From Caprimulgus europaeus (Eukaryota; Chordata; Aves; Caprimulgiformes; Caprimulgidae), in contig OU015532.1 in NCBI GenBank assembly GCA_907165065.1, forward strand, positions 38,978,339 to 39,042,338: 64,000 nucleotides of DNA, given 5' to 3'. Numbering within the stretch: the first letter of the stretch is position 1; each line of letters begins with the position of its first letter. A model generated the notes under the pieces. It made no database searches. It was not told the DNA's origin and saw only the letters and a list, made by a program, of their open reading frames with translations. Made by a program: the position numbers and the translations under genes. Below, in pieces: positions 39,601-52,318 of the stretch.

Positions 39601-42600
39601 ATGAACCATAATCAGAAATAGTATGCAGGGCTGATTAAGGCTGTTGATGCATTGAAACAGGAATACACCCACACATGTACTTTCTGTAGGTAATTTGCTT
39701 TTGAAGGTTTAGTATTGGAATCTAAATTATTTCAAATCTGTTTTCATTTTGTAAGATGGTTTGCATGCATGCAAACCTGGAACAGATGTAGATATTTCCT
39801 TTTACTGACCATAGCCGGAGGGAAAAAAAAACCACAGATAAGATGAAAAGGCTTTTGCATTGTGCTTCGTAGTTTTTCATGAAAAAAGCTCAATTAGACA
39901 CCCTGGACTGTGTTTGGGATTCAATTAGAAAGAGGTAGGTTTATTTTTCTTGTTTCTGACAGATATTGTAGCCCAACTTAAAGAAAATACAATAAATCTG
40001 CAAAAGAATAAACTCACTGGTCTTGGGTTGGAAGGGCAGTTGGTAAAAGACATCTGCAGTGTTGTGAAACGTAAGATGCACCTGGACAGGTGGGCAGGTC
40101 TGACAAACACACGTTCACTTACGCTTTGAGATAACTAGCAACATCCAACCATCCATCTAAATTTGCCTCCTCATGTTTAAAGATATCTGGATGAAGTGCC
40201 AGTACTGCTGGCATATGTGTGCTTGTAATAAACGGATTCTTATTTAAATTGCAAAGTGTGTTTTTTAGGTGTCAGTGCCACCTTGCTTGCTCTTTTCAGT
40301 TTGTGTTCTGCTTTGCCAGCTTGTATGTTGGATTCGTGACCAGAATTGCTTGTGTTGTTCCTCCCTGGTGTTACAGTTTGGTGTGGGTCGCTTTACTCAA
40401 TGGGTTGTGCACAGTTTTTCACAGTTACTCTTGAAGAGCTGATATAGATGTCCAGCTAGGTATTATTTTCCTTTTGTAGTTACTGGAGATAACTCTGTGC
40501 CTTTAGCAGGTGACTCATATAACTGTCCTTAAAATATTAAGTACTGCCAGTCTGGATGTTTTCAATTGCTTCTATTATATAGTGTATGTTAGAACTATAG
40601 AACATCACTTACCTACATCATCACACCAAAAGGGTGTCATCTACCTGTTGGTCACTGCTGAGATATCTACACCAGAGAGAATATCTAAATAATGAAAAAC
40701 CCTTTCTCTGGTTTCTGCATGTAAAGAGTTTTTCTTCTATTTAAGTCTTGTGAAATTCAACCTGAACACCCACTCACAGTGCAGTGCCCACAAGAAATGA
40801 ATCAACCAAAATATTTATATCTAGCTTTTATTATTTGCTAAACCATAAATGTTGCAATCATGCAGCATGCAGATTTCTGCTGAGTAACTGCATATTTTGG
40901 CTGGTAACTTTTTTTTTCTCTTTCCATATTGTTTTATTCACTCTTATTAAGACTTAAAACATTTCACATGTAGAACAATAATTTATGTACAACCAGAAAA
41001 CCAGTCTGACTTTTGTCTTGTATACATTCCCATATGCAAAGTGAGAGTGCTATTGGTATATTCATTTGTTTAGCAAAGTACAAGGCTTGTGTAGTTGTAC
41101 TGTTCCCTGCTAGGTTTACTGGAGCTGTTTACTGGTTTATCAGTCAGTCTTTTGCATTTCACATGGAAATCTTTGGACATCTCTCTCAGTTTTTAAGGTG
41201 AGATCATTAATGAATGTTAATACACTCATCTTTATCATCAGATACTTAGGGCTCGGAAATTAATTTCAGTTGTTTACAGATCCTGTCCATGTTTTTCTGA
41301 TTTTCATGCCAAAAAAATTAGTGAACTTAAAGCACTGTTTCTTTTAGTCTTAATTTTAAAGAACATTGGAAGCGTATACAGGAAAATTAAAAAGAAAAGC
41401 TACATAGACTCCTATGTGGAGGTTGAGCTGTTTATTCCTGTATAGCCATAAAGATTGTATTTTGGAAAATAAATGTGTAATACATGTGGTTGTCAAAGGA
41501 CAAGAAGCTCTTTATATGTTTTCTCAAAAATAGCAAAGTGAATTATCCCCAGGGATCTCTGATGTCATGCCTGCTTATGGTATATAAGAGTTAGAAGCCT
41601 AAAAGCTTGGTTTTTTCTTCTTCTGGTGGATTTATGGTGCCTGATCAGTTTAGATATACACAGCATGTGTGTCAAATGGTACCCTAAGATGGTTTTCCTT
41701 TTTGGTCTGTGGGATAATCCCTGTGCTTAGCTATGAATGAAACCAAACATAGTAAATAAATGTATTTCTTGGGTAAGGATCACAACCTTTTTAGTTGGGG
41801 AATATACATGATATTGGAGGACAGAAAGGGGTTACCATAGCACTGTGCAAAGAATATGTAGTGACTTACTGAATCAGTTGCCATGGCTTCTATGTGAATA
41901 ATTTGTCTGAAGAAAAATGTTATTTCATCTGGTTATAGGTTTTTATTTGCATGTATGCATAAAGTAGGCTTCAAAAAACACAAAACATGGTTCCAGAAAG
42001 AAGATTGTGCCCTATGTTCAGTTTCCTCCTTTGGGGTAGAGTGTATTGGAGAAATTTAGCATATGGTAATCCATCAATATTAGTAAAATACTGCTCTAGA
42101 TGCTTGCTAGTGGTAGTGATTTAGAATCCTTTGGAAATTAATAAATAACTAATTTTTAAGCCTTTCAGTGTTCCAGTGAGAGGACACTGGAGTCTGGCTT
42201 GTAAATGGGATTGTATGTTTATGCATTTAATGATTGCAGGCAAAGTATTAAGCTGATGGTCTAAGAGAAAAATTTAAAAAATGGAAAAAAAAAAAAGAGA
42301 AAGTGAAGAGTTGCTGGAAATTAGTCTTGCTTTCATATAAAATCTGTTGCTTACTGATTTTCGGTTTTAACTTCTAAGATCAGTATCTAAATAAGAACAT
42401 AGTTATAACTTTTTTTTCTTTAAACCTTTCTTTTAACCTACTTTAATTTTTTTTTTTTATTCTATAAAGTGAAGTTCTTAACTGATATACCAGTATTCTT
42501 TTGAGTTAGTTTTAAATTTGTTTGCTTTCCTTTGTATAACAGTGGTGAATGCAGATTCATTAAGTGTGTAAACCGTTAAGAGTTGTGGGAACAATGGTTT

Positions 42601-45600
42601 AAATTATATCAGGATTACATTTCCTTATGTTACATTTATGTAGTTTTGTCTGTAGTATACTCAGACTTTCCTTTGAGAGACAGCATTAACATCTTGTGTG
42701 TAGATATATGTATACAAAAATATACATGGTATACCTACACACAAAAGCAAAACACTTTTTTTAGGGAAAAATACTTCAATTTTGTTCATGCTGTCCCAAA
42801 AGAATACCATTTAGACCAGTTTACATTTTTCATAGGTTATATGAGGAGGAAGCTCCTTTTTTAGCGGTCTGCTTTCAAAATAATTGTATTTCAATAGTAG
42901 TTTGAACTTGTTTTTTACTTTACAAGCATAGTCCTTGATTTTATCTGTGCCACTTCCAGTTGCTTTCTGGTTTGTTTGGGTTTTTTAATACTATATGCAG
43001 GAACTGTATTAGACAGGAGTCATCATCTGCCTTGTGTTTTCAGGCCAGTAGAGAAGGAAGCAAGTTCATTGAACAGCTACTAGTCATTTGGAAGCTTGAA
43101 AAAACTATCATTTGCTTGGTGAGATGTTCAGCTGTCTTTTAAGTGGCTTTTGTTGAGGGAGGAAAACAAGGTCTGAAATTAAAACTGATGGTGTCTGTTC
43201 TTGTCTGCTAGGGGCTGCTGTGTGGTGGAAATGTCCTCAGGTTGAGAAGGAAGGAATGGAGAGGGCAATAGCTGAGGGTGCCAGAGCTGGGCTTAGAGAG
43301 AAAAGGGAGTGAGTGACTGGCTGCTGATAAGGCCTGGGGCACAGATGAAGGGATAATGGTGTTGCAGGAATTGGGACACCTCATGTGGGCACCTAGGAAT
43401 ACTCTCCTTGCTCCTAATTCTCCTCTCCTGTGCTGCAGCAGTACCTGTAAAGCAGAAGCAGCAGTTGCAGGAGCATGTTCAGGAATGTGTGTGAATATGA
43501 GACACTCTCTAATGGTTAATTAGATGGTTAATACGGGGGTTGCTGGGAATAAAGCCTGTTAATTTTAGGTAAAATATAACTTTCACTTCTGAAAAGCTGC
43601 TTTTGTTTCTCCCTTAAACACATGATTATATGATCAATCAACCTGTGGAGAAATGGTACTCGGTGGAGGTTTGGGAGCTGGATGACTTTCATGAAGACAG
43701 CAGAACAACTCCTTGCAATTCTTTTGACAAATCATGAGTTTAGGGAGAAGCAACTGTAGTGATAGAGCAAAAGAATAAAACAGTGTTGGGAAAAATATTT
43801 TAAACGCTATTACAATGATGAACTTATATTTTTTTTAATAAACCTATTATGACATTAATGACATGGTCATGACACCTGTCATAAAAAAAAAAAAAAAGCT
43901 TTGAGTTGCACTCCAGACTACTTAGGAGCACATGGAAGTTTAGAATTAGTAGGTTAAACATCCTCTTTCTCCCTCTCCCAAGCTGAGGTCTCTCACTCAG
44001 CTCAGATGTCAGTTTGTGGGATGTCATGAGACACATGATAATTGCTTCCAGCACCAGCATGCCAAGCGTGGCCAGCAGGCACGCTGCCAGCCGTGCAGCA
44101 CAGAGACCACAGACTGAGCTCTGTCTTTCTGGTGGTGCCAAAGCTGTCCTGGAAACAAACTTGTGGCCAGGCTGGAGGAGGAGGACATTGTGTGAGCCTT
44201 TCTGCTATGGAAGTATGAGCAAGGATGCAGACCTCGAGGCAGTTGTATCCATGGCACTTACTGTAATGTGCGGCAGTTAGGCTGAGCTGTACCCTTACCA
44301 GCAAGTATCAGCCTGTTTCCTTTGGCCTTTTTTTCTTGGTCTGTTTTTTTTGTGTGTTTAGTTTTGGTTTGTGACTATTCATAGGTCATAGTCTCACAGT
44401 ATCAGAAGTTAGTCACTGATTAACAGGGGCACTTTGCAGGTAAGTAACTTTTACAATTGTCCACACACCAGAGAGCAATCTGGTTCTGAGCCATTACCCA
44501 GGGATACAATATATCAACAGCTAGAAAGCAAAAATGAAGCACAGAAGAGAAACATCTCTTTAAAAAAAAAACCAAAACAAAAAAAACCCCAAACCTCCCC
44601 AACAAAACAAAAAAAAAGGGGGGGGTGAGGAGTGTAAGTGGAACTCTTTTGTAGTTGCTAGAAATTTACTTTTTTGAGAGATGGTATCTGGGAGCTAGAA
44701 TATTTTGTTGTCATGTTTTGGCACTGGTTTATAGTTGCTTCCTAGAGAGCGAGTGCTGCTATCAAAAATAAACTATTGCTGTTAACATTCCAGGAATAGT
44801 ATACAGTATAGCATATAGTAAGACTTGTCAGTGTCTTTTTTTCAGATCCTGTAAGTTAGCTTCCAGGAAAGAGATTCGGCATGTAATTAACTAAATGAGT
44901 GACACTAGTACCAAAATGGACCATGAGTGTTGAAGTGGGAATGACCACATGCAGTGCCTTTTCTCTTTCTCCCTCTCTGTCTCAGTTAAAAAGAGTTTTA
45001 AAGGGTTTGCTTTGGCAAATTACTTTTACACTTGAGTATGGTGATATCCTTGTCTTGGTTAATGGTTACAAAATTTATGTGTAAACAGAAGACACAATTC
45101 TTCCTTGAGATATTCTAGTGTGTACATGGAGACTAATGAGTGGGAGATAATAATTGAACAAAATGTGCTGAAATACACGAGTAGAGGATTACTGTCCCCT
45201 GTGTTCCTACACCTATCCCAGGTTGATCGTTTTTATTATGCTTCATTTACCATCCTGTTATGTCATTAACATTTTACCACTGGCTGTGAGCAGGTACGAT
45301 TGAGTGTGACTTCATGGTCTTGTGCACAGGGAGGCCAGCTGGTTCGGTGTGCTCTGAGCCAACTGATAGCTCGTGCCCATGGCTGGCAGGGCTCAGAACC
45401 TGAGAAAGCAAATTCTGCTGTGCTATAGCATGTGAGCTCAACCTCAGCACCCTTCTCTTGTGGCCACACACCCCCCAGTTGTTTCACCCAGTTGTGTTTG
45501 CCTGTGGAAAGGCATACTGCAAGAGTGCAGGAACTGGTGGTAGTCATTCACATTAATAATTATTACATCTTAAAATTGATGTAACCTTGCCTAAGTTAAT

Positions 45601-47068
45601 ATATTTTAGCGTGAGCTACTTCAGCAGAGTATGAAGTGAAGAATAAAGCACTACTAAATCTCAGCAGATCAGTGCAGGTGATTATTGTGTATATATGACA
45701 ACAGATGGCACTTGGTTTCCTTACAACAAAGATTCTCTTCAGAGGGTTAGGGAGCAAGGAAACATTCAGAGAAGGTGGCAGAAGCACAGGTTTTCTTACA
45801 TGTTGATCATTGGTAAATTTTGTAGATAACATAAATTGTGGGGAGGTGGGGGAAGGAGAAAGAAAAGTTATAGGGAATTTATCTTTCAGCCTATATAGAG
45901 CTGTCAATTGTCACAAATGCAGTTAACACAAAACCAGGGATTCCTCTAAGTGTAAAATAAAACTGATAAGCTAATAAAATACCAAACACTGTTCTTCAAA
46001 TAGCCTTTCAGTTCATAAAAACTTCCTCTGAAAGATGAACCTTTTAACTCTCTTTCAGTTATAATGGTGAAAGTAATCCTGGGAAGAAAAGGATAAAGCT
46101 AGTAATAGGTAACCACATAAAGCCAAGTATTTCTAAAGATTCAATGGAAATTTTTCTCCTCTGAGGAATTTGTTTTATGAAATCAGACATTATTTTGTGC
46201 ATATAATAACTTAATTGGCTGATAAATTAATGTTCCCCCCTGGTGTTTGATCTGTCTTATAATTAAGGTAAGAATTTGTGACACAAATAGATGAAGCTTT
46301 CATATATAAAATATTTTTAGTTGTTCTCATTTATTTTTCTGGTTTCAGAGGAGCTGCTAGTTTTCAAGCTTTATGGTGATGCCAGTTCTTTTCCTAGTAA
46401 AAGTTAACAAGAGTTACTGTCAATAATGTGTGTTGGTTGTTCTGAGTTTCCTAGTTGACTAATTTTCAGTAAACCCCATGGAACAGATTTTATCTACATT
46501 TTTAAAAACTACTTGCTGTAAAATACTGTTACAGCTATAAATGCCATTAATTGCTCCTTATCCTACAGTTTGCAGTATTAAAAAATATCCCTGGTAATAT
46601 GTTGCATTTACCACCACCTACTATATTATATTGTTTTGACTGGGGGGGTTAGAGAGAGGAGTTATGGAGGCCTGGGAAAAGTGAGACTGATTCCCTCATT
46701 CCCAAATTTTATATTATAAAATGTCATTTTTTAATGAGGGCTGATGGTGAAATATCAAGTCTTTCCTCTGGAATATTTTGAATCATAAATTATTTGGCAC
46801 CCCCAAATCAATATCTGTCAACATCAGAGTATTAGAATCATTAGCATCTGTGATCCTGCAGTCTGAAGTCTCAGCATGTTCCTTAGCAAATAGCACAATA
46901 ATTATTCAAACTCTTCAAGTAAGACTCTGTTCTGGGTAACTACTTTGTGAGGAAACCCAGCATGGTCCCACATAAACTAAATCTAGGAAGAACTGTAATA
47001 GGTGGTCTCTGAACTGATGCATCAGACTTGATCTCCTTCTCTCCATTCATCTGAACAAACAGATGTTA
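36643..47068. other. Long non-coding stretch
   Basis: About 10.4 kb with no supported gene and no repeat that I recognise other than simple tracts. Somewhat GC-richer patches occur at 39180-39420 and 44010-44280, but neither shows splice-flanked coding sequence or a familiar protein. By position this is 5' intron or upstream DNA of SIPA1L1. Confidence 0.5.
44561..44627. repeat. A-rich/C-interrupted low-complexity tract ending in a G run
   Basis: Long A runs alternate with CC, CCCC and ACAAAAC units and end in seven or more Gs at about 44618-44626. No transposon body is adjacent, so it is treated as simple sequence. Confidence 0.7.
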
Positions 47069-47073
47069 ATGTA

Positions 47074-48163
47074 TGGTGGTGGGTTGACCCTGGCTGGGTG
47101 CCAGATGCCCACCAAAGCCCACTCTGTCACTTCCCCTCCTCAGCTGGGCAGGGGGAGAAAACTCTAACAAAAAGCTCGTGGGTGGAGATAAGGACGGAGA
47201 GAGATCACTCACCAGTTACTGGCACCGGCAAAACAGACTCCACTTGGGGGGAAAAAACAAATTTAATTTATTACCAATCAAATCAGAGGATAATGAGAAG
47301 TAAAACCAAATCTTAAAACACCTCCCCCACCCCTCCCTTCTTCTTGGGCTTAATTGCCTTCCCGATTTTCCACCTCCTCCCCCCAGCAGCACAGGGGGAC
47401 AGGGGACAGGGACTTGAGGTCAGCTCATCACACGGTGTTTCTGCCACTGCTTCCTCCTCAGGGGGAGGACTCCTTCCCCCGCACCAGTGTGGGGTCCCTC
47501 TCATGGGAGACAGTCCTCCATGAACTTCTCCAGCGTGAGTCCTTCCCGTGACTGACAGCTCTTCACGAACTGCTTTGGCATGGGTCCATTCCATGGGGTA
47601 CAGTCCTTCAGGGACAGACTGCTCCAGCACGGGTTCCCCACGGGGTCACAGGTCCTGACAGGAACCTGCTCCAGCGCGGGTGCCCCACGGGGTCACAGCC
47701 TCCTTCGGGCATCCACCTGCTCCGGCGTGGGGTTCTCCACGGGCTACAGGTGGTCATTGCTCCACCATGGACCTTCATGGGCTGCAGGGGCACAGCCTGT
47801 CTCACCCTGGTCTTCACCACAGGCTGCAGGGGAATCTCTGCTCCAGCGCCTGGAGCACCTCCTCCCCCTCCTTCTTCCCTGACCTTGGTGTCTGTGGAGT
47901 TGTTTCTGTCACTTCTTCTCACTTTTCTCTCACTGCAAAGTGTGCAGCTTTTTTTTTCCTCTCTTCCTTTCTTTTTTTTCCTCAGTTCTGTTATCTCTCA
48001 GGCGTTACTGATGGGCTCGGCCTTGGCCAGCAGCGCGTCTGTTCTTGTAGCCGGTGGCATTGGCTGTGTGGGGTCGGACGTGGGGGAAGCTTCTGGCAGC
48101 TTCTCTCACAGAAGCCACCCCATGTCCCCCCCTGCTACCAAAACCTTGCCACACAAACCCAAT
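47074..48163 (-). mobile_element. Solo LTR of an avian endogenous retrovirus (copy B)
   Basis: A 1.09-kb copy of the same LTR family as 21632-22692, in the same orientation and better preserved at the ends. The left side reads TGGTGGTGGGTTGACCC; the right side ends 'ccacacaaacccaat'. ATGTA occurs on both sides (47069-47073 and 48164-48168), a candidate 5-bp target duplication, although the usual CA end is missing with this cut. On the minus strand an AATAAA signal lies near 47265-47271. Its middle holds several 'GTGGGGTcc'-type units. Frames inside are shadows of this non-coding repeat. Confidence 0.88.
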
Positions 48164-48168
48164 ATGTA

Positions 48169-51100
48169 AATGTATTTGGCTACCCGAATCTAAGATAGAG
48201 ACTTGTGTTGTAGTTGTATTTTTTTACTGTCCTGAGCTGGTTTGAGCAAGTAATTTTTTCTTGATCAGTTGCTTATGTTTGCTTCTTTGTAATCTGAAGG
48301 TCTCTGAACGAAGTCTTGACTGATAGGTCGCCTTCATTTTCCTTGTGGCTAACTTCGGTCATGCGGAATAATAAATCAGGATCTGTTGACTTACCTGCCT
48401 TTTCAGCATGGTGTAGGGCTGCAAAACTGTCTTGGGATTCATCTACAAGGACCTTTTAATTTGATCAGAACAGTCCTTTGTCCTGTGGCTGGAACCCGAG
48501 TTTTAGAGGAGGGAGCAAAGTGATGAAAGAGCTATAAATAGAAAGGGAAAGAATGAAAACAGGTTTTTTTTATTCCCAATTTAAAATGCACTACAGATGC
48601 AAAGTACTCTGGTGCTGGTAAAAAATAATAAACTTTTTTGCAAGGCTTTCAGAGCCATATTGAACAGATCCTTGGCTTGCTTTACTGGCTGAGGCATGCA
48701 CTCTGATAAGCAGATCATAGGTTTTCCAAGCTTCATGTCTTAATTGTTTTTTAATTGGTATAATCGGTACTAAATTTAAATGCACCTGTTTCAGAAGTTT
48801 TTGGATGTGGTTTTCATTTATGGTTTTTTAAATGTAAGAGTTCATCGGAGTATGTTGTTGGCTTCCTCTAAGTTCAGATGAATTGGAGAAGTGCATGTTT
48901 CCTTGAGTTTGCCCTCACCACATTCTGTTTGTATAGAACAATACCTTGAGTGGTATTTTTTCATATTGAAATAGTAACAAAATAGGAGTAGTTACTCTCC
49001 ACAATTACTGTTGTCATCTTTAGAAATAGGTACCATACTACCTATTTTATAGTTGTCCCTAATTTTAATATACTACATGTTTTGTTAGCAATACTGCTGC
49101 TTAATATTTAACTTTCTGCAGGTTTTCCAGTTCCTAATATCATCTGACTGTTGATAACTGATGATCATTTACATCAACCATGATTCACCCTGTCTTTAAT
49201 GCTGTCATGTTTTGCAAGTAATGAATATGAGCAAATGTTAAAGTGCAGATTGCCATTATCGTTCATCTTTCATTAAACCCAATGACCAGTGTACCCAGGA
49301 CTTGTATTTTTGGAGTTTTTAATGTTATTAAATATGATATTCTCACTTTATTTTGGTTGGAGCTAATCAAACCTTTTAGATCAGGCTGTTAGGTCTCAAA
49401 TTAGAAACCAGGATAAGAAGGCCTAGGGAAAGAACAGATGGATAGTTACAGCCTCCCAAAAAACTTGACTTAGGTGACTTATTACATATAAAAATAGACA
49501 CAGGCAAAGGTGGAATTCAGTTCTTCAGTATATGATGTTAACTATTACCTTAATAATTTCTTGCCTGTGTTCCAGCTGCTGCAACAGATGAAGTAGGACA
49601 GTTGCAGAAACCCGCAGAAGGTGAAACAGCTGGTCCCCAGAGTGAGACATCCTTAATGCTGAGTCAGGGATGTAGAAAGTATTTCCTTTGGAAAATGTAC
49701 TGCATGGTCATAGAGCTAATGACTGTACCATACGTACAACAGGTCAAGAATAAATGCCACAGAGCGTTTATTTTTTTTTATACATGACTGTATAGCTATA
49801 AATCTTTATTTAGGATAGTTGTGCCTGAAATTTTTAAAGAAGGAGGAAAAAAAATAATTTGGGACAGGGACGACGACATCTGGTAGCATTTGGATGCTTC
49901 TATGGTTAACACCAGGCTTGGGAAATTTTTAAAGCTACTGCATGAACTTCTGCCCTTGAGTTAATGAGAAACTTGTCTTAGTAGGTTATCTGTTGCTGTA
50001 AGGACCAACACTTGAGGGGAAGGAGATAAATACTTTACTTTCAGAGATATTGATGGTGGAAAAGAAGTGCTGAGGGACAGAAATCTTGGGTTTCACTGCA
50101 GGCTATGAAGGGGAGCCTGTGGTAGTGGTCACTAAACTTCTACCTGTTTTGTGTTCCACCTTCAGCTTGACTTTGCCTTCAATATTCCTTTTAGCCTCCT
50201 GCCCTTAAATCCTTGTCAGTTTTCATTCTATTTTCTTTCCAATCTCACTCTAAAAGCAAGTTTCTGTAGCTCTTTAGAAAGGGTTATGCAGTATTGACAA
50301 TTCATTGAGCTTATTGCATCAACAATATTTGCCGTGGCACTGTTGAAGAGCATAGATAGAACATTGGGTTATGTGATGGCACACAGTGTTGGTGCTTTTC
50401 TTTCCCTGATTGATTTGTGCATGAGGTTTTATCATCAGCTTAATCAGTTCTTAGGCTGAAGAGTGTTTGAAATCTGTAAAAAGTTTCAGCTGGAAATTCA
50501 GTAGTTTGGCAGCAGCTCCATGGATAGACTGCCTTTCTAAAGTTATTCTAATTACACAGGTAGAGAAAAATGTTGTTTCAGCAGTATCACTGTAGCAGAA
50601 TTACAGGGAAAGTTAATACCCTAGATGACTTGCATCATTCTTGTTATGTGTGATGCAGTGAGCTTGTATTTTAAGTGTTCCTACGTGTTCTGAAATAGCT
50701 TTGTATTAATGGCAGGTGTTTCAAAGAGGTGTTGTCTAGTGAAATTAAAACATGCTACCTTTGGAAGCAGAAGGTGCCCTGGCTTGATGTTTAATTAGCA
50801 TGGAGCAAATTACTCTGTAGTTTTGAGAAGAGACTGCAGAAAGTACCAGTTTCCCTGGAAGCATCAGAAAGCCTTGATTTGTAGACAATGCTGTATTGTC
50901 AATAGAGTGCTGGTTTAGCAGGATCTCTGCACACACTTGGCAAATATTTAAAGGCCACATTTTGTGTAATTGGTTCAGCCTTTGAAAATTATTAACTTTT
51001 TGTTAAAGGAAGTACCCAGCAATGTAAGATTTTATCTTGACAATGTCATGCTTTTGTCTTCTACCAGCAAGGATGTATTTGTGGAATTTTTTTTTTTTTT

Positions 51101-51975
51101 TAGCTCCTGAAAGGGGAATATATTTCCTGCTTTGTAATCACTTTGGTACTGGACATATGGGAAAGCATTTAATTTCTATGGCTTTACAAAGCTGGATTAT
51201 ACAGGAGCTGTGGCAGACAGTGGTATTTTGTTAGCCAGGGGAATAAATGGAACTTTTCATATCAAGTTATTTGAAAGTATGTGTTTATGTTTAGCATTAG
51301 TCTCTTTATATGCTCTGAAATCTGAGCAGGGTAGTACATGCTTTCTGGACTACCCAACTAATTTGCAAATAAGGCTGTGCAAAACACAGAATAAATGTTA
51401 TTGACAGCCATTCACTCTATTATAATTTGGTAATCTTTTTGCTAATTAGCTTCCTTTTTTTGTTAGCATATCATGGTTATTTACATTAATGGAAAAGTTG
51501 AATAGGCATTGTTAATACCTAATTGCAATCAAGGATGTATGATTTATAACTGGTGAATTCTTTAAAGCGTTTATAAACAAAGTTTGGAGTCTTGATCTGG
51601 CTCCTCTGTAGTTTCTACAGGAAATGTATGCTGTATGTGTCCTTCAGCTGAGGAGATTCGATCCCTACTTGTGCTTTGTAAAACTGTCCACTAACTCAAC
51701 TAAAAAATATCACTGATCTGTTCATAAGGAAGAAAACTGTATTTAAGTGTGGAATCCAAATATAAAAGTATTTCTTCAGAAGGCAAAGCAGAAATACCTA
51801 GAAAACTCTTCACCACCATGTAACACAACCCTGTATTTTTGAGGTGATGATTAATGAGATTTAAAAGCATGTTTATTAGAAATATTAATACTGTGTAATA
51901 ATTACTCTGATAAGTTATGAAAAAGTTATATATTAAATGATTAATGATTTTTACCTCCTTTTTTCTCTGTTCTAG
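48169..51975. other. Non-coding stretch just upstream of the SIPA1L1 leader exon
   Basis: No gene supported. It ends in a pyrimidine-rich tract and TCTAG (51955-51975) that forms a good splice acceptor for the SIPA1L1 5' exon segment. A possible small exon-like block at 49576-49680 is discussed under findings. Confidence 0.55.
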
Positions 51976-52289
51976 GCTTAACAGTAAGATAAGCAATTGG
52001 ATTACAACTCTGACATTTTGCAGCAAAAGTGATGATAAAACAATTTGAATGTATTGGAGCATGGCTACTTCTTGAAGTCCAAGGAAATTATTGTTATCAA
52101 AACCTACTGAATATCGGTATTTTCTAGACATCCTGCATTTAACTGTGTCCTTAAATGTCCGTGATTGAGATCTCATGCAACTATTGTATATTTTGGAGAC
52201 TATTCTCCAGAAGAGAACTGTGCATTTAAAAAGTAGAAATGACTGTGTTTCCTCTTGGAACTTACTGAGGTTGAACATCCTGAAAGATC
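51976..52289 (+). other. SIPA1L1: SIPA1L1 5' untranslated part of the first coding exon
   Basis: Upstream of the start codon is a clear acceptor: a tract of T and C at 51955-51970 followed by TCTAG ending at 51975. If used, the exon would run from 51976 to 53787 with 314 bases of leader. The frame of the main start is closed by a TGA at 52281-52283, three codons before the ATG, so no further N-terminal coding sequence can come from this exon. The leader holds several upstream ATGs (separate entry). The acceptor is predicted from sequence only; transcription could also start inside this exon. Confidence 0.65.
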
Positions 52290-52318
52290 ATGACCAGCTT
52301 GAAGCGGTCCCAGACTGA
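52032..52318 (+). promoter_or_regulatory. SIPA1L1: Cluster of upstream ORFs in the SIPA1L1 leader
   Basis: Five upstream reading frames can be read directly: 52032-52127 (31 codons), 52049-52075 (8 codons), 52155-52229 (24 codons), 52239-52268 (9 codons) and 52175-52318 (47 codons). The last passes over the main start at 52290 in another frame and stops 29 bases inside the coding region. In general such frames, especially overlapping ones, lower initiation at the main AUG. Whether they matter here depends on the real transcript start and on conservation. Confidence 0.5.

Noticed and set aside
43824..44304. Overlapping 105- and 100-codon minus-strand frames, one with a membrane-like hydrophobic stretch
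   Set aside because: No start context, splice signals or familiar protein, and different frames of the same GC-richer patch are all open. Not enough for a gene or pseudogene call.
21632..48163. The two similar LTRs as the ends of one 26-kb provirus
   Set aside because: No gag, pol or env remnants lie between them, the interval is full of unrelated elements, and 26 kb is far beyond a provirus length.
47680..48198. A 172-codon frame and similar ones at 22101-22693
   Set aside because: They lie inside two copies of one LTR family. Open frames are due to its GC-rich composition; there is no viral protein motif.
51700..52278. A 192-codon open frame on the minus strand overlapping the SIPA1L1 leader
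   Set aside because: It is the longest frame besides SIPA1L1, but it is antisense, rich in Leu, Ile and Asn as expected of AT-rich DNA, and has no recognisable domain. It also overlaps the predicted leader exon and its acceptor.
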